DNA from: Alphaproteobacteria bacterium | GTDB lineage: Bacteria > Pseudomonadota > Alphaproteobacteria > Micropepsales > Micropepsaceae | Reading direction: 5' to 3' | Length of the DNA stretch: 14,984 bases | Assembly: GCA_026400305.1 (NCBI GenBank) | Contig: JAPLPI010000064.1 | Coordinates: 1-14,984, forward strand | Part shown: in pieces, positions 13,749-14,984 of the stretch | Layout of the letters: the number at the start of each line of letters is the position of its first letter | Numbering within the stretch: the first letter of the stretch is position 1 | Translations under genes and position numbers: made by a program | The notes under the pieces: model-generated | The model's input: the letters and a program-made list of their open reading frames with translations, nothing else | What the model was told of the DNA's origin: nothing | Databases searched by the model: none

Positions 13749-14708
13749 ATGGAACAGGGCAAGCCCGGCCGCGGCCGCATCTATAATTGCATCACCGATA
13801 CCATCGGCGACACGCCGCTAGTGCGCCTGAAGCGCATGCCCCAGGCCGCTGGCGCCAAGGCCGATGTCCTGCTCAAGCTAGAATTCTTCAATCCCCTCTC
13901 CTCGGTCAAGGACCGCATCGGCGTCCACATGATCGATGCGATGGAAAAACAGGGCATCATCACCCCCGGCAAGACCGTGCTGATCGAGCCGACCTCCGGC
14001 AATACCGGGATTGCGCTGGCCTTTGTGGCCGCGTCCAAGGGGTACAAGCTGATCCTGGTGATGCCCGAAAGCATGTCGCTGGAACGGCGCAAGATGCTCA
14101 TGATCCTCGGGGCGCAGATCGAACTGACGGAAGCCGCCAAGGGCATGAAGGGCGCCATCGCCCGCGCCCATGAACTGGTCGCCGCCAATCCCGGCGCCGT
14201 GATCCCGCAGCAGTTCGAAAATCCTGCCAATCCAGAAATTCATCGCCAGACTACGGCAGAGGAAATCTGGAACGACACCGACGGAAAGGTGGACATCGTG
14301 ATTTCCGGGGTGGGCACCGGCGGCACCATCACCGGCGTGGGCCAGGTGCTGAAGGCCAAGAAGCCTTCAGTGAAGATGATCGCCCTAGAGCCGGAAGATT
14401 CTCCCGTGCTGTCAGGCGGCGCGCCCGGCCCGCACAAAATCCAGGGCATCGGCGCGGGCTTTGTGCCAGCCATCCTGGACCACAAGGTGATCGACGAGGT
14501 CATCACTATCTCCAACGAGACGGCGCTGGAAACCGCCCGCCGCGCGGCGCGCGAAGAAGGCATCCCAGTGGGCATTTCCTCGGGCGCGGCAATCGCCGCG
14601 GCACTGGAAGTGGGCGCGCGCCCCGAAAATGCCGGCAAGACAATCGTCGCGATCATCCCGAGCTTTGCAGAACGGTATCTTTCAACTGCATTATTTGAAG
14701 GGTTGTAG
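13749..14708 (+). CDS. cysK: Cysteine synthase A (O-acetylserine sulfhydrylase)
   Basis: 319 residues. It makes cysteine from O-acetylserine and sulfide, using pyridoxal phosphate, in the cytoplasm. The PLP lysine is K54 in [11 protein letters not shown] (48–58); the substrate loop is [10 protein letters not shown] (81–90); the phosphate-binding loop is GTGGTITG (about 187–194); and GISSGAA near residue 275 completes the active site. ATG 13749 follows a strong AAGGAGA ribosome site (13734–13740). The end, STALFEGL, is short; it lacks the isoleucine terminus that docks into CysE in enteric CysK, so complex formation with CysE would need a different contact. It is probably co-transcribed with the Rrf2 gene and closed by the hairpin at 14720. 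Confidence 0.96.
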   Translation: MEQGKPGRGRIYNCITDTIGDTPLVRLKRMPQAAGAKADVLLKLEFFNPLSSVKDRIGVHMIDAMEKQGIITPGKTVLIEPTSGNTGIALAFVAASKGYKLILVMPESMSLERRKMLMILGAQIELTEAAKGMKGAIARAHELVAANPGAVIPQQFENPANPEIHRQTTAEEIWNDTDGKVDIVISGVGTGGTITGVGQVLKAKKPSVKMIALEPEDSPVLSGGAPGPHKIQGIGAGFVPAILDHKVIDEVITISNETALETARRAAREEGIPVGISSGAAIAAALEVGARPENAGKTIVAIIPSFAERYLSTALFEGL

Positions 14709-14719
14709 CCGCCCCTCAA

Positions 14720-14751
14720 CTGTCATGGCCCGCATTTGCGGGCCATGACAG
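14720..14751 (+). terminator. Hairpin terminator between convergent cysK and membrane-protein genes
   Basis: CTGTCATGGCCCGC (14720–14733) and GCGGGCCATGACAG (14738–14751) are a perfect 14-pair stem with an ATTT loop. It lies 11 bases after the cysK stop and 19 bases past the stop of the minus-strand gene. Neither side has a strong T-run. Position and symmetry suggest a bidirectional terminator. Confidence 0.7.
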
Positions 14752-14770
14752 AAAGCGTTTGAAGTAAAGG

Positions 14771-14984
14771 TTACTTTCCGACGCGAATGGCGCCGAGATC
14801 GCCCAACACGCCGAAGGCCTGCTGCAGCCAGATCACAACCGCAATTACGACGGCCGCGTTGAGGATGGATTTGATCTTGCCATTCATGGGAATGTAAGCA
14901 TTGACGAGCCACGGCAGCACGCGCGCGATCGTGTCCTTGAGGCTTTCGGTGTTCGGGATCGCGATCCCGGCATAGCGCGGGTCG
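14771..14984 (-). CDS. Small membrane protein resembling the Thivi_2564 family (cut by window edge)
   Basis: On the minus strand, 70 codons run in from the right edge to a TAA at 14771–14773; the start is outside the window. The end reads LPWLVNAYIPMNGKIKSILN, then a single hydrophobic helix (AAVVIAVIVWLQQAFGVLG), then DLGAIRVGK. The IPM..KIK.ILN segment followed by a VVIAV.WL helix and a -IRVG end matches my recollection of the small Thivi_2564-type membrane proteins, whose function is unknown. Upstream of it the visible part is more polar (DPRYAGIAIPNTESLKDTIARV) than the first membrane helix I would expect. It converges on cysK. Confidence 0.6.
   Translation of the reverse strand, partial: DPRYAGIAIPNTESLKDTIARVLPWLVNAYIPMNGKIKSILNAAVVIAVVIWLQQAFGVLGDLGAIRVGK

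Noticed and set aside
1..14984. A new multi-gene defence, mobile or biosynthetic system
   Set aside because: Nearly every gene is a recognisable housekeeping gene; there is no CRISPR array, transposase, integrase, toxin–antitoxin pair, retron-like RNA or tRNA. The unusual features are local and do not form a system.

Overview
The window is a GC-rich chromosomal segment of a bacterium, most likely an alphaproteobacterium. The run pyrB–pyrC-like–plsY–dprA–topA–rnr–rpmG, the style of the dihydroorotase homologue (no metal-binding His pair), the Cys-free L33 and the dense same-strand packing with ATGA/TGATG overlaps all point there. I cannot name the genus from sequence alone.

Layout on the + strand: (1) 2–718, the C-terminal half of an MFS transporter, overlapping a small secreted Cys-containing protein of unknown function (711–1106). 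(2) 1116–5096, a pyrimidine/envelope/DNA-uptake cluster: aspartate carbamoyltransferase pyrB behind a good promoter with almost no leader, a dihydroorotase-family protein overlapping it by 4 bases, plsY, and dprA. The dprA reading frame is broken after 61 codons by two adjacent TAG codons. (3) 5144–5710, a SatP/YaaH acetate-type transporter placed between dprA and topA, two genes that are commonly neighbours in this class; it is followed by a long hairpin. (4) 6047–11232, nucleic acid enzymes and translation: DNA topoisomerase I, RNase R and ribosomal protein L33. (5) 11233–11602, a gene-poor stretch holding a 41-codon remnant that looks like the FAD-binding N-terminus of glycerol-3-phosphate dehydrogenase, then an AT-rich patch with an inverted repeat. 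(6) 11603–14708, a likely operon: coaBC (CoA synthesis), dut (dUTPase), an Rrf2-family repressor and cysK (cysteine synthase), closed by a strong hairpin. (7) 14771–14984 on the minus strand, the C-terminal end of a small membrane protein resembling the Thivi_2564 family, convergent with cysK.

The genes are mainly housekeeping. PyrB and its catalytically degenerate DHOase partner probably form one ATCase complex; CoaBC uses cysteine to make 4'-phosphopantetheine, so coaBC and cysK in one cluster with an Rrf2 regulator suggests sulfur/cysteine-linked control. I see no CRISPR array, tRNA, rRNA, transposase, prophage gene or defence system, and no convincing new multi-gene system. The observations most worth checking are the broken dprA, the non-catalytic DHOase homologue, the Rrf2–cysK pair, the glpD-like remnant and several unusually good hairpins.
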